In this document: in pieces, positions 1 through 5,056 of the stretch
Position numbering within the stretch: the first letter of the stretch is position 1
Layout: the number at the start of each line of letters is the position of its first letter
Assembly: GCA_964614855.1 (NCBI GenBank)
Contig: CAZTMX010000216.1
Location: forward strand, 1 to 5,056
Length of the DNA: 5,056 nucleotides
Direction: 5' to 3'
From: CAWJHE01 sp964614855
Lineage (GTDB): Bacteria; Chloroflexota; Anaerolineae; Anaerolineales; UBA4823
The notes under the pieces: model-generated
Told to the model about the DNA's origin: nothing
Database searches by the model: none
The model's input: only the letters and a program-made list of their open reading frames with translations
Made by a program: the position numbers and the translations under genes

Positions 1-1614
1 ATAAGTTCCGGCCAATTTGTTTTCACGAAAATTCTCAGCCTGCGAGCCAAGGGCAAGCAAGTTGAACCGGAACCAGACCTGTAGCTCGCGTTCTTTATTG
101 ATGGTTACTTTATCGACCACAGACTGAACAAATCTGCGCTTGAGTTCAAATTGTTCGCGCCGCTCCTCATCCGATTGGGGGGCGGCGTTTAAACTTTCCA
201 GTCCGATCCGTAAATCTTCCAGGTGTTCCCTGAATTTCTCTTCCCAATCGGAGATTTCGGATAACTCATTTACATCGCCAATCAATGCCATTTTCCGTCT
301 AATCTCTATTTCGGTTAAATCCAAGGCGGCTAATTGTTTTTCAAGATCACTTTCTTTGATCAACTTCTTTCGGGCCAAGGTAATGATGTACTGGCGCTCT
401 AAATCATTCGCGGCCAGGTCTTTCTGCAGTTTCTCCTGCTCGCGCAGACGGTCCCCATGCATTTCCCTTTTCTCATGGATAAATCGCCTGGCAGCCGAAA
501 TCAATACTTCCGGCTCGCTCAAAGTATCATAAATCTTTTTCCACGCCTGCGCGTCTGCCTTTGCAACGCCGATTGTCCGTGGACAGTCTGGGTGGATATT
601 CTCTTTGTGTTCTTGCGGGCAGTAGTAAGCGCCATATAGGGTTTTGCGCGGAATCTTTTCTCCATTGCTCTTCTTGCGGGTGTATGAATTCGTGCGAGCC
701 TGCCACTTCCGGTTGCACCCGCAGTACAGCTTTCCCAGCAGGAGATAATCTCGGTTCATGTGATTCGCCTTGTGTTTCTTATTCGCCTTTCGCACCAGTA
801 GAAACTGGCTGTAGGTATCTTCGCTGATGATCGGTTGGGTTTTGATCTCGAAAGCTTCTCCATCCCGGGTTTGTATTTTTATCCCAGTAGCGTAATCTTT
901 CGCGGCTTTCAGAATGCCTTGAATAGTCGTCCTGGCCCATTGAATAGTACGAGGTTTGGTCGATCCTTTTTGAGGGGCATCATTGGCGATAAGACGGTTT
1001 CTGATGTCCATAATCGAAACGCGATTGATATACCACTCAAAGATTTGGCGAACCCATTTCGCTTCCTCTTCGACCACCTCAATGATCTCGCCAACTCGGC
1101 AATAACCATATCGATCTTGCCCGGTGTTTGCTTTTCCTGCGCGAAGTCTCGCCTTTACGCCCATGGTCATTCTCTCCTTCATCCCATCCAATTCCAATTG
1201 CCCAACCCACGCTTTGACCGGAGCCATCTTCTGATCAAAGTTTTCTCTGGCTAAAAAGACATTGATTCGGCTCTCTTGAATCACTTCCAGAAACAAGATC
1301 ATGGCTTTCAATCCTCGGTAAAACCGATCTTCGCGCCATGCAATCAGGGTGTCGAATTTACCATCCGTTGCGTCATGCAGCATTTGCAAGAAACCAGGTC
1401 GATCAGTCCGTGTCCCGGAAGGCTCGAAAAGTCTTGTACCAACGCGAAACTTTTGCGTGTCCCGATAGACGTTGATAATGGATAAGCCCATTTCTTCAGC
1501 CAGTTTTCGGCATTCAATCTCCTGTTCTTCTGGGCTAACTTTCTCAGCCTGGTGTTCAGACGAAACTCGCACATAAATGGCTGCAAGTTGGGGTTGTTTC
1601 GATTTATTAATCAT
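1..1614 (-). CDS. Large serine recombinase (site-specific integrase), 3' end cut by the left window edge
   Basis: Seen: an uninterrupted minus-strand frame of 538 codons from the ATG at 1614 to base 1, with no stop, so the C-terminus lies outside. The N-terminus reads AAIYVRVSSEHQ, the serine recombinase active-site motif. Tyr14, Arg16 and Ser18 align with the Tyr, Arg and nucleophilic Ser of resolvases. WREDRFYRG (about 93-101) supplies the conserved DRxxR arginines Arg97 and Arg100. The GMKERMTMGVKARLRAGK and RYGY stretch (about 144-174) marks the start of the Recombinase domain. Cys298, Cys300, Cys332 and Cys344 form the zinc ribbon, followed by a charged, probably coiled-coil segment (about 380-445) and a final domain with WFRF. 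Family knowledge: these enzymes integrate and excise elements through a covalent 5'-phosphoserine. The start is supported by GAGGTG seven to eight bases upstream and by an ATGA overlap with the preceding gene. Length already matches typical family members, so probably little is missing. Confidence 0.95.
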   Translation of the reverse strand, partial: MINKSKQPQLAAIYVRVSSEHQAEKVSPEEQEIECRKLAEEMGLSIINVYRDTQKFRVGTRLFEPSGTRTDRPGFLQMLHDATDGKFDTLIAWREDRFYRGLKAMILFLEVIQESRINVFLARENFDQKMAPVKAWVGQLELDGMKERMTMGVKARLRAGKANTGQDRYGYCRVGEIIEVVEEEAKWVRQIFEWYINRVSIMDIRNRLIANDAPQKGSTKPRTIQWARTTIQGILKAAKDYATGIKIQTRDGEAFEIKTQPIISEDTYSQFLLVRKANKKHKANHMNRDYLLLGKLYCGCNRKWQARTNSYTRKKSNGEKIPRKTLYGAYYCPQEHKENIHPDCPRTIGVAKADAQAWKKIYDTLSEPEVLISAARRFIHEKREMHGDRLREQEKLQKDLAANDLERQYIITLARKKLIKESDLEKQLAALDLTEIEIRRKMALIGDVNELSEISDWEEKFREHLEDLRIGLESLNAAPQSDEERREQFELKRRFVQSVVDKVTINKERELQVWFRFNLLALGSQAENFRENKLAGTY

Positions 1615-2381
1615 CCAAGCACCTCAATTCCATTCTCGCCGCGCTTAATCCGTCCAGTCTTTTCCAGGATGGATAAATACGAATACACCGTTTGGCGGGA
1701 GACTTGAATTCTACGCGCCGCCTCAGTAATCTCGACATCTGGCTCTTTACGGAAAACTTCAATCAAGGCGTTCAGCCGAGTATCAAGTTTCGCCATTTTC
1801 CCGGCGTGTAGTTTGTCACTCATGCTGTCCATTTGTTGGTTTATTGACGTATTATTTGACGCCGTTACATCAAGATGAGCCTCTGATGTTTGTCGTTTAT
1901 CGGTGTGTGTTGCTTGACGCTCTGCTTTACGTTCGGCTTTCTCATCCGCGATTGCTTTTTGACGGTTGGATAACATGGTCTGTAAAGCCAGGATGACAGC
2001 CCCAGCCAGGCTCAAGCTGGGAAAGATCACCGGGGCGTAAATGGCCAAGTTCGGGATGACCTCAACAATGATTGTCAAACAGGTGGCAATGAAAAGATAT
2101 GCCAGTACCAGAACGATTGCCAAGAACAATGGCGCTGGAGGATCAACCTTACGGCGTGTCTGGTTGTAAATGTACATATCCAGAGCAGTTGAGGTGGCAG
2201 CAAGGCCCAATGCCTCAATGATCACCGCCGCAATGATTCCAATACCTATTGGATATTCGAGATATTGAATAGCGGCCCTGCCTACCAGGAAGGCGGAAGG
2301 GATAGGCGCTAGCCAGGGGATCAGCCGGGTTACCAGGCCGACCGCTGTTCGTTCAAACTCATCAATGTGCTTCAAATCCAT
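1611..2381 (-). CDS. Four-TM membrane protein with C-terminal helix-turn-helix, likely membrane-tethered regulator
   Basis: I do not recognise a named family. Of 256 residues, the first half is strongly hydrophobic, with four probable membrane segments near 13-38, 43-70, 83-108 and 111-136. A polar, Lys/Glu/Gln-rich linker follows (about 138-200). The last 55 residues form a helix-turn-helix of winged type: LNALIEVFRKEP, then ITEAARRIQVSRQTVYSYLSILEKTGRI, with VSRQTVYSYL as the probable recognition helix and IKRGENGIEVL as a wing-like end. There is no obvious signal peptide or enzymatic motif. The ATG at 2381 has GAGG six bases upstream. The stop TGA shares bases with the ATG of the serine recombinase, and that gene's ribosome binding site lies inside the last codons here, so the two are probably translationally coupled. 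Inference: it senses a membrane-related state or is anchored there, and controls element genes. Alternatives are a DNA-tethering or segregation factor. The gene call is secure; the function is not. Confidence 0.85.
   Translation of the reverse strand: MDLKHIDEFERTAVGLVTRLIPWLAPIPSAFLVGRAAIQYLEYPIGIGIIAAVIIEALGLAATSTALDMYIYNQTRRKVDPPAPLFLAIVLVLAYLFIATCLTIIVEVIPNLAIYAPVIFPSLSLAGAVILALQTMLSNRQKAIADEKAERKAERQATHTDKRQTSEAHLDVTASNNTSINQQMDSMSDKLHAGKMAKLDTRLNALIEVFRKEPDVEITEAARRIQVSRQTVYSYLSILEKTGRIKRGENGIEVLG
1620..1625 (-). promoter_or_regulatory. Ribosome binding site of the serine recombinase, inside the upstream gene
   Basis: GAGGTG lies five bases before the ATG at 1614 and within the last codons (Glu-Val) of the membrane/HTH gene. 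It supports the chosen recombinase start and the ATGA-type coupling. Confidence 0.7.
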
Positions 2382-2386
2382 GTTGA

Positions 2387-2390
2387 CCTC
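2387..2390 (-). promoter_or_regulatory. Ribosome binding site of the membrane/HTH gene
   Basis: GAGG is followed by TCAAC and the ATG at 2381. It starts directly after the T-rich tail of the terminator-like hairpin, so terminated transcripts would end at or before it. Confidence 0.65.
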
Positions 2391-2430
2391 GATAAAACAA
2401 AAAACCGCATTGCCGATGGCGCAAGCGGTT
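2391..2430 (-). terminator. Intrinsic-terminator-like hairpin in the leader of the membrane/HTH-recombinase operon
   Basis: On the minus strand AACCGC-TTGC pairs with GCAA-T-GCGGTT: ten base pairs with one bulged base and a seven-base loop. It is followed by a run of six T, a G and four more T, the layout of a Rho-independent terminator. It sits ten bases before the start codon of the next gene, with no room for a promoter in between. Either it ends transcripts from the excisionase-like gene and needs read-through for the next operon, or it is an attenuator. On the plus strand the hairpin has no T run after it. Confidence 0.6.
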
Positions 2431-2500
2431 ACAGTTAATGCTTGTAGCTATCCTACCCCTCTGGTAGAATTGCCACAGCCCTTTCACCGCTTGTTCGGTG
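2422..2500 (-). promoter_or_regulatory. Candidate antiterminator/attenuator segments
   Basis: Minus-strand order: CACCG (2500-2496), CAAGCGGTG (2493-2485), then ACCGCTTG (2429-2422), which is part of the terminator 5' arm. Segment 2 can pair with segment 1 through CACCG/CGGTG (5 bp, six-base loop), or perfectly over eight bases with segment 3, which would disrupt the terminator hairpin. A further small hairpin, CTACC/GGTAG (2467-2453), lies between. The 1:2, 2:3, 3:4 alternation is the classic attenuator layout. The pairing is read from the sequence; the regulatory role is inference and could be chance. Confidence 0.35.
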
Positions 2501-2561
2501 CCTGGGTCAGGGCCTCGTCTGTGTTCGTAGCACATTCGCGGCCCGTCTTAAAGCGTATTAT

Positions 2562-2577
2562 GTTGTACGATTACAAC
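2562..2577. repeat. Perfect 6-bp-arm palindrome, candidate operator
   Basis: GTTGTA, four bases (CGAT), TACAAC, located ten bases after the stop of the excisionase-like gene and upstream of the leader. A minus-strand CATAAT (2562-2557, five of six matches to a -10 box) touches one arm, so a bound protein could block a promoter there, but no good -35 box is visible. A role as binding site for either HTH protein of the window is inference. Confidence 0.4.
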
Positions 2578-2586
2578 TTAATTTTA

Positions 2587-2832
2587 TCACACTTTGTCAC
2601 TGGAAGGCGTTTTCTTTGGCCCATGCCGTTGATCAGCGGCTCTGGATTCCTGTGCCTCATCCATAAAGCTGCTGAGTTCACCACGATCCAGCCAGAACAT
2701 GGTTCCCTTACGGACAGCCTTTAGTTTCCCCTGTCGGATGAGCCGGCGCAGGTGTTCTGGATGGTATCCGGTGATTTCAGCTGCTTCGCTGACACTAATC
2801 CAATCTGCCATAGGTATCGCCTTGGGACTCAT
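2587..2832 (-). CDS. Excisionase-like small DNA-binding protein (MerR-type HTH)
   Basis: An 81-residue protein whose residues 11-57 fit the helix-turn-helix of excisionases and other small MerR-like DNA-binding proteins: WISVSEAAEITGYHPEHLRR, then LIRQGKLKAVRKGTMFWLDR, then GELSSFM. The tail (about 58-81) is hydrophilic and Lys-rich. Known for the family: such proteins bind next to att sites as recombination directionality factors, or act as small transcriptional regulators. Sharing an element with a serine recombinase favours the former, but directionality factors of large serine recombinases are diverse, so this is inference. Two starts are possible. The ATG at 2832 has AAGGG five bases upstream. 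The ATG at 2811 (residue 8) is preceded by AAGGCG, and a TATAAT overlapping the first start would place transcription initiation between the two. Both proteins keep the whole HTH. Confidence 0.85.
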   Translation of the reverse strand: MSPKAIPMADWISVSEAAEITGYHPEHLRRLIRQGKLKAVRKGTMFWLDRGELSSFMDEAQESRAADQRHGPKKTPSSDKV

Positions 2833-2836
2833 TATA
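2831..2836 (-). promoter_or_regulatory. Perfect -10 box overlapping the first start codon of the excisionase-like gene
   Basis: TATAAT spans 2836-2831 on the minus strand. Seventeen bases upstream the hexamer is CTGTAC, a poor -35; TTGCTG is better but 20 bases away. If active, transcription would start near 2825, and translation would have to use the ATG at 2811. Weak evidence, since a single hexamer is common by chance. Confidence 0.25.
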
Positions 2837-2989
2837 CCCTTACCCTATGAACCGTACAGCAATGCTTGCGACTATTGAGTTGTTAAAGTTGTTCTCGAAC
2901 TTTTTCCTGAATTCGCGGGGTTAGCGGGGTGCGCGGGGTTTCTTTTTGAGCGGTCGAGTAAAAAAACTCTTGTCACAGTACGGTACTCT
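2833..2989. other. Intergenic region between primase-helicase and excisionase-like gene
   Basis: No gene is visible. Besides the iteron-like block it holds AGTAC-G-GTACT (2977-2987), a five-bp-arm palindrome, and two copies of AGTTGTT spaced nine bases apart (2878-2893). An A/T run sits at 2960-2966 between short GAGT/ACTC arms. The mix of repeats, small palindromes and GC-rich iterons beside a replication gene resembles an origin or control region, but no DnaA box or att site could be identified with confidence. Confidence 0.4.
2915..2941 (+). repeat. Three tandem 9-bp iteron-like units (GCGGGGTnn)
   Basis: GCGGGGTTA, GCGGGGTGC, GCGGGGTTT in direct succession. The first 16 bases form a perfect inverted repeat with 3003-3018. 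The GC-rich block stands out against its AT-richer surroundings. Because it lies just after a replication gene, it may be a replication-protein binding site or an mRNA stem. No T run follows either arm, so it is not a standard terminator. Confidence 0.7.
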
Positions 2990-5056
2990 TTACATCCCGC
3001 ATACCCCGCTAACCCCGCAATGAAACCGCCAGCGCGCTACTTTCAAATGAGAATCATCTGCGCACTTTTCAATGAACACCTGCGAATCACCAAAGCGCAT
3101 TCCCTGTCGCTGAGTGAAGGCCTTGCCTAACCGCTTTTTGAAGTTCACGCGCACCCGCCCTGCATCATCAAACAGATCTTCAAAAGAATCGGGGATCAAG
3201 TCAATCAGAGATTTCTCCTTCAGTATCGCTTCCATCATGATTGATATGGTTACGATCTCTTTTCCAAAGTATTCATGCAGCCCTAGAAGGAAAGCTTCCC
3301 ATTGGGGATTTTCATCGTCTGCATTGCGATACATGGTTTCCAGGTTACCGAGAAATCCACTGATCCCTGCGTAGGCTAAAATGCCATTGATCGTTTTAAC
3401 CCAGCCGTTGAATCCTCCGATTTGCGGGCTGCTGCTTTCTGGACAGCCGGCGGTGAACCAACCTCGCGCAAGGGTCAGCGCCGCGGCAATCAAAGATCCC
3501 CGGTTATTCAGTACCCACCCGAGAATATCTTGATGGCGGAACCCAGAGCGCTGCCAGGGTTTGGATTGCTTGGCATCCAGCCGGATCCAGTAACATCGGC
3601 GTGGTAAATCTCCACCCAGACGAATGTTATTGCCATTTGCCAGCCAGGTGGCTCGCTGTGGCAGTTCAAGAATCTCATTTTTGCCCAGTGCCCGATCTGC
3701 CCAAACTGATGTAGTCAGTACGGATGCTAGCTCGCCGGAGTCGAGTACGCCGGTCAAGTTGTCAATGGCGATAATGCTTGCGCCGCTCATCAGAGCAGAG
3801 GTTAACTTTTTGCGCCATTCATCGGCGCTTTTGGGTGCAGTAATGACCGCCGGGTCACGTCCATTGGCCAAAAGACCGAGGATCGATTGGAGAAGCGATT
3901 TCCCTGTGCCGGCTTGTGGAGCATCAATGAGCGCAAGCGGGACCTGTCCATTAATGACTGGTCGAACAAGAGGTGTCAACATCATCCCCAGGGCATTCGC
4001 CCGGCTGGCATCATCGATGAAAGGGAAATCGGCGAGAGGTTCGGAAAGGGTCTCGACGGCTTTCGATATCTCTTCACGCGTGGGATTTTCGGGAAATGAT
4101 GGAAAGAAAAAATTTTGAGCCGGGCAATAAAAAAGATGGGTAACCGGGTCATATCCAGGCATCGAGATGATCGTTCCATCTGGACGAAGCGTGGGGCATT
4201 CAATGATTCCGGTCAGTGGAGGAAAGTCCCATTTTTCCATAGCCAGAATATCTTTGACCACCTCGATCGGAGGGATATGTGGCTCTTCATATGTTGTTTT
4301 CTTGTAGGTGCGCTGAACGACAAAGTTTGCTACTCGATCCAGCCGGCCCCGTAGGGCAATATCGGTAATAGGCTCGATCTTTGGGTGATGTTGTTCATCC
4401 CGCTTCACGCGGACCAGCTCGCCAGAACGAACAAAGAAACTCGGTGGTTGGTTCGCTTGACAAAGTGCAGCCATCGCATCAGCCGTGACCTGGCGTAAAT
4501 ACCGGCTGTTCGTTTGAATAATGGGCAGACCGTCTTTGTTATGATCCGCTTCTTCTTCCCTCATCTGATAAGCGATGCCTAATTGCTGGGCGGCAGCTTT
4601 CACGGCTTGCTTTACATTCCCATCCTGTTCCAGAACGCAAAAAGCGTCAAACGCGGAGCGCCAGTGTTCATTACTGAGAGGATCATTTGAGTTGAAGTGG
4701 AAGCTTCGATTCTCACGGATGGTGATTGAGAAATGCTCGCCGCCAGGCCGGATCGCCTTATCTTGCTGGATCATGTATCCGTTTCGTGACAGAATGTCTT
4801 CGATCTTTGAGTTTGCATTGAACGCTTCAATGACATTTGCGTTGACCTTGCCGCTGACGTTTGGTTGACGTACCATTGACGTTGCCGCAGACGTTGTGGC
4901 GGGGGAGTGATCGAGCAAATGAGCCGCGCGAAGCAGATACTCCGCTTGCTGCTGCTCGATCATAGGAATTTTCGTTAAGTCTCCCTGGATTACCTCATAT
5001 GGTTTCCCGCTAGAGTGAATGCTGGGTTCGACCAGAATGTAACCTCCCTCAGCCCG
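2990..5056 (-). CDS. Primase-polymerase / AAA+ helicase fusion replication protein, 5' end cut by the right window edge
   Basis: The frame is open from the right edge (688 codons visible, then TAA), so the first ATG in view (4963) is internal. The residues before it read EGGYILVEPSIHSSGKPYEV, matching the end of archaeo-eukaryotic primase-polymerase domains (usual form GGYVVAPPSxHPSGxxYEW). The catalytic DxE and SxH motifs would lie just outside. Then, in visible numbering: a domain with YMIQQDKAIRPGGEHFSI and SFHFNSNDPL (about 93-126), usual in this family after the primase; a region with FFVRSGELVRV (about 207-217) and GYDPVTHLFYCP (about 301-312); and the ATPase core with Walker A APQAGTGKS (about 379-387), Walker B IIAIDN (about 428-433), a sensor-like WLANGNNIRL and a probable arginine finger in DLPRRCYWIRLD (about 483-494). 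Family role: synthesises primers and unwinds DNA at the element's origin. The last codons (CGVSGVCGM) are encoded by a 9-bp repeat mirrored downstream. Confidence 0.92.
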   Translation of the reverse strand, partial: RAEGGYILVEPSIHSSGKPYEVIQGDLTKIPMIEQQQAEYLLRAAHLLDHSPATTSAATSMVRQPNVSGKVNANVIEAFNANSKIEDILSRNGYMIQQDKAIRPGGEHFSITIRENRSFHFNSNDPLSNEHWRSAFDAFCVLEQDGNVKQAVKAAAQQLGIAYQMREEEADHNKDGLPIIQTNSRYLRQVTADAMAALCQANQPPSFFVRSGELVRVKRDEQHHPKIEPITDIALRGRLDRVANFVVQRTYKKTTYEEPHIPPIEVVKDILAMEKWDFPPLTGIIECPTLRPDGTIISMPGYDPVTHLFYCPAQNFFFPSFPENPTREEISKAVETLSEPLADFPFIDDASRANALGMMLTPLVRPVINGQVPLALIDAPQAGTGKSLLQSILGLLANGRDPAVITAPKSADEWRKKLTSALMSGASIIAIDNLTGVLDSGELASVLTTSVWADRALGKNEILELPQRATWLANGNNIRLGGDLPRRCYWIRLDAKQSKPWQRSGFRHQDILGWVLNNRGSLIAAALTLARGWFTAGCPESSSPQIGGFNGWVKTINGILAYAGISGFLGNLETMYRNADDENPQWEAFLLGLHEYFGKEIVTISIMMEAILKEKSLIDLIPDSFEDLFDDAGRVRVNFKKRLGKAFTQRQGMRFGDSQVFIEKCADDSHLKVARWRFHCGVSGVCGM
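2992..3018 (-). repeat. Inverted second block of three 9-bp units, overlapping the end of the helicase gene
   Basis: Read on the minus strand: GCGGGGTTA, GCGGGGTAT, GCGGGATGT. These encode the last residues of the primase-helicase (about GVSGVCGM) and include part of its stop codon. Across the 24 bases comparable with the block at 2915, 21 match. The third unit has diverged (GCGGGAT), as expected where coding constraint or decay acts. Confidence 0.7.

Noticed and set aside
140..1485. Several plus-strand open frames (for example 140-532, 561-827, 835-1254, 1276-1485)
   Set aside because: They are antisense to the recombinase frame, have no family pattern, and are rich in Ser, Arg and Cys as usual for shadow frames.
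1344..1586. Minus-strand 80-codon frame, and similar ones at 527-718 and 909-1109
   Set aside because: They lie in other frames inside the recombinase gene, which carries all family motifs in its own frame.
2435..2470. Plus-strand promoter TTGTAG / TAGAAT with 17-base spacing
   Set aside because: The -35 matches only three of six bases and no plus-strand gene follows.
2915..3018. The long inverted repeat as a Rho-independent terminator
   Set aside because: The loop is over 70 bases and no T run follows the second arm on either strand.
2915..3018. CRISPR-like array
   Set aside because: Units are only 9 bp, contiguous, without spacers, and appear in both orientations.
3114..4868. Plus-strand frames opposite the primase-helicase (up to 164 codons)
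   Set aside because: The minus-strand protein has Walker A, Walker B and family-wide conserved blocks over the same bases. The plus-strand products show no recognisable domain.
5020..5034. GGGTTCGACCAG, resembling a tRNA T-loop
   Set aside because: It lies inside the PrimPol coding sequence, and no acceptor or anticodon arm can be built around it.

Overview
This window is a compact piece of a bacterial mobile genetic element. All four recognisable genes lie on the minus strand, so the reading order runs from the right edge to the left. The two outer genes are cut by the window edges. Their frames stay open to the boundary, so a simple start-to-stop ORF scan misses one of them entirely and gives the other a false start.

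Layout, right to left. (1) 5056-2990: the C-terminal part of a primase-polymerase/AAA+ helicase fusion, a replication protein typical of plasmids, phages and satellites. (2) 2989-2833: a short intergenic stretch. A 9-bp GC-rich unit occurs three times here and three times in opposite orientation over the end of the helicase gene. (3) 2832-2587: an 81-residue excisionase-like protein with a MerR-type helix-turn-helix. (4) 2586-2382: a leader with a perfect 6-bp-arm palindrome and a terminator-like hairpin directly before the next ribosome binding site. An upstream segment could act as an antiterminator. (5) 2381-1611: a four-TM membrane protein with a charged cytoplasmic linker and a C-terminal helix-turn-helix. 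(6) 1614-1 and beyond: a large serine recombinase, overlapping gene 5 by four bases (ATGA).

How the parts may work together (inference): the primase-helicase would replicate the element, the serine recombinase would integrate and excise it, and the small HTH protein would be a directionality factor or regulator. The membrane-anchored HTH protein is the unusual member. Its translational coupling to the recombinase, and the attenuator-like leader before both, suggest that recombinase production is tied to a membrane-located regulator and conditional read-through.

Host: a bacterium of moderate GC content. The primase-helicase type and the recombinase remind me of elements in Chloroflexota and Gram-positive lineages, but nothing in the window fixes the phylum. 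No tRNA, rRNA, CRISPR array, insertion sequence or complete att site was found.
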